The notes below the pieces were generated by a model. That model was not told the DNA's origin. It saw nothing but the letters and a program-made list of their open reading frames with translations, and made no database searches. A stretch of 64,000 nucleotides of DNA from Anaeramoeba flamelloides (Eukaryota; Metamonada; Anaeramoebidae): assembly GCA_027625915.1 (NCBI GenBank), contig JANTQA010000072.1, forward strand, positions 2,356,001 through 2,420,000. Direction: 5' to 3'. This document shows, piece by piece, positions 21,827 through 33,133 of the stretch. Each line of letters starts with the position of its first letter. Within the stretch, counting starts at the first letter, position 1. A program made the position numbers and the translations under genes.

Positions 21827-24040
21827 ATGACAGACAAAAATTCAGAACTTAACAAATTTAGTGATGAATTAAAATGGAGTACAATTGACACAAGTGAATT
21901 CCCATGGGGAGGAGTTACTGAGTCTGGTTTTTTAACTTTAGAAGTTCTTGATTCGAAAGAAATCAAAACAGTTGATCTCCTTAACCCTCGTAAAAGAAAA
22001 CAACAAGAAAACGAAGAAACAAACGAGAAGGAAAAAGAACCAAAACAAGAAACAAAAAAAGAAATGAAACAACTCGAGTACCATGGAAAACTAATCAACC
22101 CATGGACAATTGAAAAAAAACCACTCAAAAAAAAGCAAAAACAAAAAAAGAAACAAAAACAAAAAAAACAAAAAAAAGAAAAAACCAAAAGGAAAAACAA
22201 AGGTGATCAAAAACAAAAAATCAAAAAAGTAAATATAAAAGCATGGAAATCTTTAGGCTTGAGCCAACAAATCTTGGACAATTTGTCAAACCTTGGCTTT
22301 AAGGCACCTTTACCCATCCAAGCTAAATGTATTCCACCTGCTATTCAATACCATTCCGACATTGCAGGAGCAGCCGAAACAGGCAGTGGTAAAACATTTG
22401 CATACTCCTTGCCTATTATTCATCAAATAATTGAAAAGCTAACCAAGCATGGCCATTACAAGGATCTCAACGCATATAAGAAATGGAAAAGCAACTCACC
22501 ATTGCCAGCTTTAATCTTGTGTCCAACAAGGGAATTGGCGGTTCAGGTGCAAAAGGAAATTGAAAAGATCTTAAAAAACACCTTTTTGAGGGTCATTTCT
22601 GTAATTGGCGGGATCAGCGTCCTCAAGCAAGATCGGTTGATCGGTTATCGCCCAGATATTGTTGTAGCAACGCCAGGCCGTTACTGGGAAATGGTTCAAA
22701 ACGGATCAAAGTATCTTTCAGATTTATCTGGTCTCTGCTTTTTTGTAGTCGATGAGGCAGATAGGATGGTTCAAGTTTCGAGATTTAAGGAAATGAAATT
22801 AATTGTTGATTTAATTAAGCAAAGCCAAAATGATAATCCAAATCGTAAAATATTTGGAGATCGTCAAACTTTTGTTTTTTCTGCCACTTTGACTTTCCTT
22901 TCTGATAACAATAAAAGACCAAAAAGGGGTAAGAAGAAAATGCAAAGGAACAAAACAAATAAGAATAAAAAAAATAACAAAAAGAAGAGGAAAAAAAGTA
23001 CAGACTCAGATTCAGATTCAGATTCAGAGAAAGACTCAGAGAAAGAACCAAGCCTTGACGAAGAATCGATGTCGGACTCTGAAAATAATTGGAAATCTCG
23101 CAAGGGTGAAGGCAACCAAATCATTGATTATATTTCAAGCAGATTAAAATTTTTAAATAAACTTGAAGTCATCGATTTAACAAGAAAGCAGGTTCTGGTC
23201 GAAGGGCTTTCCGAATACAAATGTACTTGCTTAAATACGGAAAAGGATTTAATGCTATATTATTTTTTGTCTTATCATAGGCCAGGAAGGACCCTAGTGT
23301 TTACAAACACGATTGATCAAATTCGAAGATTGGTGCCAATTCTCCGAGAATTGAAATTAAATGTGTGGCCTCTACATGCGTCTATGCAACAACGCCAACG
23401 TCATAAAAATTTGGAAAGATTTGAAAGCTTAAAGGATTCAGTCCTGGTAACCACCGATATCTCTGCCCGTGGTTTGCATATTCCAAATGTTAGATCTGTT
23501 GTGCATTTCCAATTCCCAAAGAACCCTGAAATTTATGTTCATAGATGCGGAAGAACAGCAAGAGTCGGAACTACTGGTGTATCTCTTTCAATACTTGGCC
23601 CATTTGACATCAAATTTTATAATAAAACTATTAACCGTTTAAATCAAAAGCAATTACAAAAATTCAAAAAAAATTCAGAATCCGAATTTCAAGAACACGA
23701 ATTACAAATTGTTGAACTTCCAATTGACAAAACGATCTATTCACAGCTTCGTAAAAGAGTCAAATTGGCAAGAAAAATTACCAAAGTTGAGCACCAGAAA
23801 TCAAAAGAAATGTTTGATAGAGATTGGGAAAAAAGAACCGCAGCAGCTTTAGATATTATTTTATCCGATGAGGAAGACAGTGACGAAGATAGTATGACCG
23901 ATGAAGAAGAAATTGTACAAGAAAGAAAAAAATTCCAAGCAAACCGCGATCTTAGAAATTGGAAAAAAGACCTTGACTATTTACTTAATAGACCACTTTT
24001 ATTAAAATTTTCACAAAGAGAATTTGACAAATTATTATAA
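21827..24040 (+). CDS. DDX24: DEAD-box RNA helicase of the DDX24/Mak5 type
   Basis: 737 residues, intronless. Mak5/DDX24 act in the nucleolus in 60S ribosomal subunit assembly. The N-terminus has W.TI.....GG..ESGFLTLEVLD as in this subfamily, then a Lys/Gln-rich linker (100-135). Q-motif region AWKSLGLSQQIL...LGFKAPLPIQ (139-165); motif I AETGSGKT (183-190) in the subfamily form IAGAAETGSGKT; PTRELA (233-238); ATPGR (281-285); DEAD (309-312); SAT (352-354). A charged insert with Lys-Asn runs and SDSDSDSD occupies about 360-430. The second RecA domain shows RTLVFTNT, VTTDISARGLHIPNV and HRCGRTAR. The C-terminus carries acidic EEDSDEDS and a final helical tail. The start is the first ATG downstream of stops. 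Opposite-strand ORFs here are shadows. Confidence 0.95.
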   Translation: MTDKNSELNKFSDELKWSTIDTSEFPWGGVTESGFLTLEVLDSKEIKTVDLLNPRKRKQQENEETNEKEKEPKQETKKEMKQLEYHGKLINPWTIEKKPLKKKQKQKKKQKQKKQKKEKTKRKNKGDQKQKIKKVNIKAWKSLGLSQQILDNLSNLGFKAPLPIQAKCIPPAIQYHSDIAGAAETGSGKTFAYSLPIIHQIIEKLTKHGHYKDLNAYKKWKSNSPLPALILCPTRELAVQVQKEIEKILKNTFLRVISVIGGISVLKQDRLIGYRPDIVVATPGRYWEMVQNGSKYLSDLSGLCFFVVDEADRMVQVSRFKEMKLIVDLIKQSQNDNPNRKIFGDRQTFVFSATLTFLSDNNKRPKRGKKKMQRNKTNKNKKNNKKKRKKSTDSDSDSDSEKDSEKEPSLDEESMSDSENNWKSRKGEGNQIIDYISSRLKFLNKLEVIDLTRKQVLVEGLSEYKCTCLNTEKDLMLYYFLSYHRPGRTLVFTNTIDQIRRLVPILRELKLNVWPLHASMQQRQRHKNLERFESLKDSVLVTTDISARGLHIPNVRSVVHFQFPKNPEIYVHRCGRTARVGTTGVSLSILGPFDIKFYNKTINRLNQKQLQKFKKNSESEFQEHELQIVELPIDKTIYSQLRKRVKLARKITKVEHQKSKEMFDRDWEKRTAAALDIILSDEEDSDEDSMTDEEEIVQERKKFQANRDLRNWKKDLDYLLNRPLLLKFSQREFDKLL

Positions 24041-24130
24041 ATTTTAAAATAAAATTTATCCTAGATTTTTTCATTTTTTTTTTGTTTTTATTTTCAGAAA
24101 AAAATATTACTTAATAAGAGAGCACCTCAC

Positions 24131-24163
<33 letters not shown>

Positions 24164-25774
24164 AGGTTAAAATTTCTCAAAGTGATTTTTTCTATTCCAA
24201 AATATTTCTTGAACTATATCTTTTGACAACGAATTACAATAGAGAAGTTATAATGATAAACCCATTTATTTTTTCAAAAAATTCAAATTTGAGATCTTTT
24301 TCTTTATTGTTTTTTAATTTTTTCAGTAATTAATTTTAAGTGAAAATATCCAAAGTAAACCAAAACCCAAATCGTATTAATAATAAATGAGATACTAATA
24401 ATGGAAAAGAAACCATTTTTATTTCTGTGTTGGTATTTTTCAAGAAATGATGATTCATAAAATTTTAATTAATTACCTATTTGAAATAGAGAAGAATTTT
24501 TATCGTTCAATCCAGTACTGTGTCAAGAAAATAGAACACCAACTTTTTATATCAATAGATATTAATTTTCGATTTCTGCCATCCATAACTTGAAGTGAAA
24601 TTTATTATAAATCGATCGATTTTTCTTTCTATTATCTTGTAAAAAAAAAATCAAAAAAAAAAATACTTTCTGGGGTGATTATTTAATTTTTTAGTCTATA
24701 TAGAATTAATTGAAAAATATTTATTTGTTTTGTGATATAATTCGAAAAGAATTTTGATTTTTTCAGAAAGAAACACAAAAATTAAAAACACTGTATTGGG
24801 AATAAATGAGGATCCAATTTTATCATTGGTTTGAAATTCTCATTTGTTTTAGTTTGTAGGTATTTAAAAAAAATGGATATTGATCCTTAAAAACGAAAAT
24901 TGTTATAAAATGTTGATCACATATAAAAAATTGTTGTAGAAAATTCAAATCAAAAATTTTTTTCATTTATAAATTTTTACATTTTTAAATATTTTATGAT
25001 ATGAAAATAATATTCTATTACAAAAAAAGAGAATTATAAACCATTTTACAATCAAATCTGAGTTTTTATTTAAGAAATTGAACAAATTTGAAGAGTTTTA
25101 TTAAATATTCTTCTCAAATATTTTTTTTTCATTTTTAGATCAAATGACAATCATTTTTTAAAATTTATTAAAAAAATTTGTTCGTTTGGTTTTTTCGCAC
25201 AACTTTTTTTTTTATTATTTAGGATTCTATTTTTGTTTCTATTTTTTTTCCTGACAGTTGAGTCAAAAAAAAATCTTAAAACTCCAAATGAACATTGATG
25301 AAATTGATAATTTGTCTTTCTTTAAATTTTACTACATAAAATATTATAAAAATCTTATTTCAAAGGTTTTTATTTCCAAAAAATTTTAGAAAATTTATAT
25401 GAGTTCTTCCAATGGAAGAACCCAAGATTTTTTTTTCAAATTAATTTTAATTTTTTTGGGGAAACTTTATTGTTTGTTCAGGTATTTCTAAAATTAGTAT
25501 CAACTCAAATAGAAAGTTTATTTTGTATCTTATTTCTAATTAATTTTAAATTGGTTGATTCTTGTAAAAATTTTGAATTTTTCATTTTTGACTTAGGTTC
25601 TTTGAGTTATTGGAGTTAAGTTGCATTTGACTTTTGGGAAACTTCGATACTTTTTCCAATTTTTTATTTTTTTTTATCGTTTTTTGGATTAGAAATTAAT
25701 CCATTCTCCACAATAACAAAAAATTGCTCTATATTTTGAAAATACTATAAAAAACATTTACTCAACTACCGTTG

Positions 25775-25905
25775 ACTTTTCAAAAATTTCAAAGAATTGA
25801 GTAAAATCTTTGATTTTTCTAGAGTCTATTGAATTTTGAAAAAGCAAGGTTAGATTTTTTTTAATTTTAGAAATTTTAAAAATCCGTGACACTCTACGAC
25901 GATCC
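25775..25905. repeat. Hairpin module, single unit
   Basis: Contains CTACCGTTGACTTTTCAAAA, AAAGAATTGAGTAAAATCTT and its partial complement TCTATTGAATTTTGAAAA, followed by GTGACACTCTACGACGATCC. Same architecture and linker motif as the arrays at 4005-4300, 43355-43745 and 52295-52800. Confidence 0.65.
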
Positions 25906-26029
25906 TGTTTGAAATTGCAATTTTATTATTTAGCAATAATTTTTAAATATTTTGAACTTTCCAACAAAAACCATCAAAATAATAGAAAATCAAATTTTAT
26001 TATTATATATCAAAACTATTAATGTTACT

Positions 26030-26135
26030 TTGCAGTTTCAACATTTCTAAAATTTACTAACTACTTAAATAGATATTACTATAAATCAAATAAAAATTCA
26101 AATAAATTTTGTCCTTTATGTTTAAAATTTGAATA
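26030..26135 (+). mobile_element. LINE fragment (zinc-knuckle region)
   Basis: Matches 50265-50360 of the LINE at 49640-50594: TTTACTAACTACTTAAATAG, ATTCAAATAAATTTTG(T/C)CC and TTTATGTTTAAA. Only the segment leading into the CPLC motif is kept. Confidence 0.6.
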
Positions 26136-26506
26136 AAAATGCAAACAGACAGAGATAATAGAAAATATTGTTCAGTTTTTATGGTCTATTATTCTTATAA
26201 AAACGAAAGTTTAATGTTTGAAAAGAAATTAAAAACAATTGCCTTCATGTGATTGATTTAAATAAGACAAAAGTAAAAAAGTGAGTTAAATTCTTATTTC
26301 TATTCGTTTATTTTTTATTTAAGAAATATAATTCTCCACATTTTAAAAAAATGGAGAATTTTAAGAAGAAATATTCTCAAAATTAATTTATACAAATAAA
26401 AAATATTCGTAAAGAATGGTTTATCACAATTTTGATATTTAATTTATTAAATAATAAAATGTTTAAATATACGATTAGGTGTGTATATAGTTATCAATAT
26501 TTAAAA

Positions 26507-29500
26507 TTAATCTATAAATTCAACCCCTTCATATTTCCTATTTCCAATTTTAGTTTCTGGCAACAATATCTTTTTGTCTTGGAAATTAACAACGGATATA
26601 AATGATGCAGTTTTATCATCAACTTCCACGGTTTTTAATATAATCATCTCATCTGGTCTCCCAGGAACAAATTTAAAACTTGAAAACCCCTTTTCGGGGT
26701 TAAAGTCAGTTATTTCATCAATTTTCAATTTTTTAAATCTGGAATTGACTGTGATCATTTTATTTGATCCCTTATGCTCATCTTTACTTTCGTCGTAGAC
26801 TTCTTCTGAAATTCTTCTTGGCAAAAAAAACCATCTTTTATACCTTGGGCTCCAATTAACAGCCTATTTTTAATATTTTTTTGGTTGGGTTAATAATTAT
26901 TATATTATAATATTTTCAGAGATTCATTTTTAGATAAATATGAAATCATTTATAGGTAATAGATATAAATATATACAGGTAAACATTTTTACTCTAATTT
27001 TAAATTAATTTCAAAAATGAATAAAACTGTTTTTCATCACGGATCTAAATTAAGATTTTTTAAACAAATACTTAATATTTTTAATTGATGATCGATTTAA
27101 TTGATAACGAAACAGCAGAAGAAACCCTTATTATTACTTATTGTGAAATAAATTTATTGGACGATTTTTCAAATTATTATTGAGATTGTTTTTTATTTTT
27201 GATATTTTTAATTTTTCTTTTTTTGATATAATATGTTTTTAAATTAAAACATTTTTTTCATGATTGTTTAATTCTTCCATTTTTTCTTTTATTATGAATT
27301 TATTGGAAATTTTACTTTCATTTTTCAAAAAGACAAAGATTAAATCAAATAAGATTTCGATAAAAATTGAAAAAGTAGAATCATCTGTTTGTCAAAACAA
27401 TTTCAGTTTTGAATTAATTTGATGATTTGAAAGAAACCAATAAATTAATGATCATGTAATTACTTTATAAAATTTTTTTAAGAATGGAATATAATTTTTT
27501 TTTCATCTTGATTTATTACAACCAAATTCCAATTAAAAACTAATCGGTGTGTGGTGTATTATCGATTTCTCAAAATCAACAATGAAAATCAAAGTCATTT
27601 TTAGATACAAACCATAGTATCGATAGTTAATTTCAAATTCAAATCGATGTGAATTGTCATTTTGAATACAACGGTGCTAGTTTTGAAGTATCACTCTTTT
27701 GCGCTTTTTGAGATCTAGAAGATTGTTTTTTACATTTTTTTCTATTTTTCAAATGGTTTACTATTCTTATTGAAAGAGTATCATCAAAATTCTTACTTTG
27801 TCAAATATAGAGAGTTATAAAACAACCACAAATTGGATTGGATTGGTTTGAATTAAATCAATTTGGAAAGAAAAGAATTTGTTTCAAATTGAAGAAAGTT
27901 AAGAATTATGGAAATATCAAACAACAAAAAGATTTGATTTTTCTTCTAATTTTTGATTTTTGGGAATTGAGAATTCCTTCAACTTTTTTTTTGTTAATTG
28001 AATTTTTTTCCAATTGAGATCATAAGAAATGTTTTTTTAGTTTTTTGAGTTTTTTGTCAAAGAATACTTTCGATATTTTTTTTGTTATTTGAATTTTGTC
28101 AATCAAAAGAAGGGCAATTTCATAATACACCTCTTATTTGTTTCGAGTCAATACCTTGGGTATGGAGCCAATCCAGGGTAAATGACTAGAGCGTTAAAAA
28201 TGACAAAGATGATTCACATATCTTTTTAATTCACATTTTCGAAAGTAAGATCTTTTCTAATTTTAAGTAAAGTGGGTATTTTACAACGAAAAGGTTGTAG
28301 AATAAAACACAAAAAAACTTGGTCTCTTTTAGAGTATTTATTTATCTCATTTTGGAGATTGTTCATAAAAAATAAAAATCGAAATAAAATTGCGATTTAT
28401 TTTTAGTTTAAACAGAAACTTTTTATTTGTGAAATTATTAAGTAAATAATTCTTGATAAATACAGATAAGAAAGAGATTTGGCCCTCTAAAAAGTTTTAG
28501 GATAGTATTGTAGTTGTTGTGGAAAGATTTTTGAGAATTCATTGTATTATTAGGCAAAGTTTGGAAATTTTCTGATCTTCTTAGTTTCCAATTCTAACAA
28601 AGTGAATTAAGAAGTATTTTACGAAGAAAAATTTTCTTTAAATATAATATTTAAAGTTATCTAACAAGACTCTAAAGCCCCAGTGCCAGTATTATAGCAA
28701 AAAATGGCCATTTTTTTTTGTCATTTTTTTTTTTCAATCTCCTTTTTCAAAAACCCCATGAACAAAAGGTTGCCTGAAATGTAAAAATGATTACTATTCA
28801 AACCTAGTCAAATACTTGGTTCAAAACTATCACTTATAGATATTCCAAAAAAGTTAATTTAAAAAAAAATGACAAAAAAAAAATGGACATTTTTTGCTTT
28901 TATACTGGTACTAGGGATTTAAAAAAAAGTTTTGCGACGTTGTTTAATTGATAACAGTGAGATTAGCAGATGTCTCAATTTCAAACCAATTGAACAAATA
29001 TTTTGGTCTAAGGAACCAAAATACTTGTTCAATAAAAATGAAAAAAAAAGTGCTTGATAATTTGGGGAAAGTTTTGAAAAGGAATAAATTCCATTTCTTT
29101 ATTAAAAATAATGTATAAATACAAACATTGTTTTTTTCTCATTTCGAAAAAAAAAGCAATATCATTTTTTTTAAAAAAATTAATTTGTTCTCTTTTTTCT
29201 TTGAAAAAAGAAAAAAGAAACCAATAATAGAAGAATTCAAAAAGAAGAAAAAAACACAAATCTATAATTTTTTAAAAAAAAAAAAAAAACATTTTTTTTT
29301 ACTCTGTCAAGTCAAGAAATTTGAGAGGAATGTTCAAAACCATTCATTGTTAAGAACGCCAGGAGCATGCAGGTTTTTATGTTTGATCTTTTTTGATAAT
29401 TGGCTAACAAAGGGGGAATAAACGAGGAAATAGATCTCATTGAAAGGACAGAAGATCTAGTTTGTCTCTGTATAAATTTGAACCCAATTTTTGTCTCCAA

Positions 29501-32266
29501 TGATGAAAATGTAAAATTTAACTTTAATGTTTTCATTAACTCCATTGGGACAATAAAAAAGATCCTTTTGGAGGAAAACAGGTATTCAAAGTAACATTAA
29601 AAAACAACAAATTTGTTGTTTTGATTAAATTTTTTTATGATTTGTTTTTTGTTTCGACGAGTTAGATCCCGAGTTCAAAAAAATAAATAGCATCTCATAT
29701 TGTTTTCATTAGTTCAACAATCACCTTTTATAATTCTTCGTTTTGGTTCTCCTTCCAGACTCAAAATAATGATATTGTTCTAGTACTAAAATGATATCCA
29801 TTGTCGTTCTTCGAACTTCTCAATATCATCTTATATCACTTCGAACAAGAACATTTTAATCGTTCTTACAGGCCAAACTCAAAACATAACGAAGAGATTG
29901 TTTCCAAATCAAAACAATAAATACAATAATTAATTAATACACATTTTCAAAAAACAATATTTTTTTTCACAAAATTACTTTTTGCCCGAGATAGATAACA
30001 ACTATATTAAAGGGGGTATTATTTGTTTAATGATATTTTTTTTTAAATTTTCTTTGTCATAATGATTGCTAAGGAAACTAAACAATCTACAAAAAATATT
30101 ATATATTAGTGTATTAAATTTAACTAGAAAACATTTTAATTATTTAACGCTAATACATTTTCTAAACCGTTTCCCAGTCAAAGGGGCCCAGTTGTGGTAA
30201 GTGAATTACATGTGTTTAAAGGATTTGAATAGATTTTTGACAAAAAAAATTTATTTAGGAAAATTTGAAAATTGAAATCTTTTTTTCACATTTTTGCACA
30301 TTTTTACATTTTGCTTTTTCTTTTTTTTTTTGATAAGTAATACATTTGCAAATTTTTTTTTTCTGTATTGCAAGATCGAAAGTCACTTGATAAAAATGTG
30401 TTGTTATAAGGTTATTGAAACTGTCGAAATGATTGTAGAGAAATCCTATTTATTTCCATTCGAATTTTTTTTGATCTTAAATTAGGGATGAAAATGAACA
30501 TTGTTGTTTTTCTCAATATGCCCTGAGAATTTGGGTTTTTTTATTTTTCAGAAAATATATTAATTTTTTAGTTTTATTTCATACAGGTATTAACTATTCT
30601 TTGGTGTGCTTTTTATTCTACTTTTTTTCTTATTTACTCCTCAAAGGCTAATTATAAAAAATAATTGATATGTGAAAAAAATGTTTTTTTTCGATTTTTT
30701 GACAGAAACAAAGTTTATTTGATTTTGTTTTTTTTAAATCAAAATTCAAGTTCAACATAAAATAGTAGTTGAAAACACAATAGTCTCTAAGAAGCGTACA
30801 CATATTCAAATATTACATTTAAAAATCCAATAAAAAGAAAAAAAATAATTGGAAAATAATAAACAAATATCCTAAAAAAGATATACTAATAAAAAAGTAA
30901 AAATCATACTTCATGAACTTGATATCCAGGGAATTTTGAGTTTGTGACTTCACGTATAACACCATATTTTTCTGTCCAATCTTCATGAACAATTTTCCCA
31001 CTTTTATATATTTTTTTTACAAAGCAGTGATTATAATCAACAATTTTCTATGGTTAAAAATGAATTTTAATATATAATAATAATAAAAAGCACGTTTGTT
31101 TTTAATAAGATCAAAAAAAAAGAATTTTCAAATAATAAATTTAATATTTTGATCCTTTGTTTTAAAATTGAATAATTTATTGTTCAATAATATTTATAAT
31201 AGATTTTTTTAGAGTCACAGAAACCATTTGAACCACGTAGTCCTAATATTATTTACTTTTGATGTTACCATACTTTAATTAAAAACTAGTCTAGGGTACG
31301 ATAATTAATTAAACCATTGGGTTATTATTTGTAAAATAAAAGTTAAAAGTTAAAAGATCTTGGAAGTGAATAATTATTCATTTTCAGGTTTTTGTGATTT
31401 TTGTGATTTCTGTGATTCTCTTAAAGTTTACAATTAAAAAAGGTTGCTAACTTCTTTTGCAGACGGGAATTTTTTTGCAAAGTATTGTGTTTTATAAAAA
31501 GATAAAATCGAATAATGCTAATTTTCTTCCGATTTTATCAATCAATCCCAAACAAATGGACTTTCATTTTAAGACTGACTTTAATTTGAAGTAGTTTTTT
31601 TGAAAAACTGTTGGTTAAAGTAGTTCCGTGAAGGGCTCTAACGAAAAACAAGGGACACTTTGAAATTTAAAAATGATTCTGAATGATTAAAAATAAATAA
31701 TAAAAAAACAAATTATTAGTTACCCCATTATCTGTAAATTCTTTACCAATCGAGCCAACATACAAAACATCGTCTTTGATTGTTGCCCATTCGCATTTAA
31801 AACCTTTTGGTTGGTTTCCATCGCCCGTTGTTAAAATATATTTTGGCACTACACTCTTTTCCTTAATTTCATAACCAATCCCAGATCTGTCATCGAACGC
31901 GAGAAGCATGCCATTCCATTTAATAAGCTCTGACAACTCCATCCCACGATCAGACTCTGCAATGTGGCCACGAAGGGGGGTTTCCTTTTCCCAAACAAGC
32001 GAGTAAGTGTCGTCGGGATTACGTGAGAGTGTCCCTTGGTTAAAATACGAAATCCACGTATGCTTCTCTGTGACTAATTTGGATTTCTTATCCAAATCAG
32101 AAATGATTCCAATGGTATACTTGTCGCGCACAGTACCGATCATTTTTGCATTTTTGATGTTCGTTGTAATGGTTAACGAAAAAAGAAAAAGTATCAAGAT
32201 TGCAATACACCCAATGATGCGAGGGTTGTTTTTCAATTCAATCTTTTTGAGTCGGTTCATAAACAA
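26507..32266 (-). CDS. CANT1: CANT1-type calcium-activated nucleotidase (apyrase), 3 exons
   Basis: Hydrolyses nucleoside di- and triphosphates in the secretory pathway or outside the cell, Ca-dependent. Exons on the minus strand: 32266-31724, 31047-30910, 26863-26507; introns of 676 bp (31048-31723) and 4046 bp (26864-30909), both GT-AG and phase 0. Product about 345 residues (human CANT1 is 401). A short basic N-terminus and one hydrophobic span (CIAILILFLFSLTITTN) make a type II membrane anchor. Family motifs in order: YTIGIISDLDKKSK, the ES..GMELSELI.WNG segment, AFDDRSGIGYEI, GDGNQPKGFKCEWATIKDD, LYVGSIGKEFT (exon 1); EDWTEKYGVIRE and FPGYQVHE (exon 2); AVNWSPRYKRWFFLPRRISE, EVYDE..DE..GSN, GFSSFKFVPG, LLPETKIGNRKYEGVEFID (exon 3). 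Acidic Ca-binding residues of the DDRSG region are present. It looks intact. Confidence 0.93.
27530..27720 (+). repeat. Dispersed repeat L, copy 1
   Basis: Shares with 43125-43335 the order: CAATTAAAAACTAATC-like start, ATCGATTTCTCAAAAATCAA-like block, then (C/G)CTAGTTTTGAAGTATC and a GATCT or GATATC(T)CGAAAAT-like end. No coding potential seen. Confidence 0.45.
28678..28916. mobile_element. MITE E (about 239 bp)
   Basis: Terminal inverted repeats of about 55 bp: left CCCCAGTGCCAGTATTATAG, right the complement of CCCTAGTACCAGTATAAAAG, each followed by CAAAAAATG(G/T)CCATTTTTTT and GTCATTTTTT. No ORF. Flanking duplication not clear. Inserted in the CANT1-type intron. Confidence 0.75.
29313..29594 (+). 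pseudogene. Coding-like segment inside the CANT1 intron, opposite strand
   Basis: Two open blocks with protein-like composition: KKFERNVQNHSLLRTPGACR (ending at a GTTTTT or later) and GGINEEIDLIERTEDLVCLC followed by INLNPIFVSNDENVKFNFNV and FINSIGTIKKILLEEN, which ends at a possible CAG|GTATTC donor. An AACAAAG acceptor-like site precedes the second block at about 29411. No other exons were found nearby. It may be a displaced exon pair, a nested gene or a gene fragment; the family is not recognised. Confidence 0.3.
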
Positions 32267-32682
32267 TTTTTGATTTTTAATTTCTTCAAAGAGAGCTCTT
32301 TTGTTTGAAAAGGTTTAAACGGTAAATAATTTTTGCTGAAGAAGGAAAGTAAACAAAAAAAAAAATGAAATAATAATTAAAAAAATCACACACTTGCGAC
32401 ATTTGTATTTAAACTCTGGCAAAATATACAGAATCATGACTTGAAATAATATTTCAGTGTTTTTTGTCTTTAAAAGTATCATATTTATTGAAATCAAGGT
32501 ATTTAATAATATTCTACATATAAAAATTAATTTACAGACTTGAAACAAACAATAATATTCCGATTTTCAAACATAAATCTGAGATCTTAAATTAAAACGT
32601 TTTCGTTGCATTTAAAACATTGAAATAGATTGTAAAGCAATATTTTATTTAAATTGTTTCCAGAAAAAATGAATTATATTTT

Positions 32683-33133
32683 TAAGGACTACTTTTTCAG
32701 ATGAAATTTTGCTAAAAACCCTCTTGAGGGGTTAAATAATCTAACTTATGTGTACTCACTGAGAATTTCTTTAACCAAAAAAAATAATTGTACTTTTCAA
32801 TAATCCCGACAATTTTCACAATTTTATCTTCTCTAATCTCATACAAAATTTAATTTTACAGATTTCATAAGTTACATTTCAAATCTATAAACACAAAAGA
32901 AATTTTCAAGATGTTCTAAATAACATTTATGTAACTTTTACAAGTTTGAAATCTTATCATATTTGAACTTTTGCTGTGAAATCCCTTAAAGTAATCTTTT
33001 TAAAAAATTTTTGAAAAATCTGTATTTCAATATTTTTTTTTTTTGTTTGTGTTATTTTTTAACTTTGTAATTAGTATTTTTTTTATCCAATATCTTCAGA
33101 AAGAAAATTCTTTTTGAGAAGTAAATGTAAAAT
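32683..33133 (+). repeat. 440-bp repeat B, copy 1
   Basis: Same order as 46258-46704 (+) and 48754-49204 (-): TTAAGGAC at the start, AAAACCCTCTT(G/A)A..GG(T/A)GTTA, CTGAGAAT(T/C)TCTTTA, TATTTCAAATCTATAAA, AAATTCTCAAG-like, GATCCCTTAAA, a poly-T run, TTTTTTTATCCAAT(A/C)TCT and GAAAATTCTTTTTGAGAA. This copy is the most diverged of the three. No ORF or clear terminal inverted repeat. Confidence 0.7.

Larger units (their letters stand above)
24041..26506. other. Intergenic stretch between DDX24 and the CANT1-type gene
   Basis: The two genes converge here. A poly-T run of about 25 is at 24139-24164. No exon was recognised. A hairpin module (25775-25905) and a LINE fragment (26030-26135) are listed separately. 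Confidence 0.55.
26864..30909 (-). other. Giant intron of the CANT1-type gene
   Basis: 4046 bp between FPGYQVHE and AVNWSP. It contains repeat L copy 1 (27530-27720), MITE E (28678-28916), a coding-like stretch on the opposite strand (29313-29594) and a locally more complex segment at 29640-29900. The rest is AT-rich with no recognised content. Confidence 0.85.

Noticed and set aside
21802-22200. 132-residue minus-strand ORF rich in Phe and Cys
   Set aside because: Antisense shadow of the Lys/Gln-rich N-terminal linker of the DDX24-like gene.
22815-23124. Minus-strand ORFs rich in Ser and Phe
   Set aside because: Antisense shadows of the charged insert of the DDX24-like gene.
29029-29259. 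Phe-rich minus-strand ORF in the CANT1 intron
   Set aside because: Composition is that of translated T-rich DNA; no motif.
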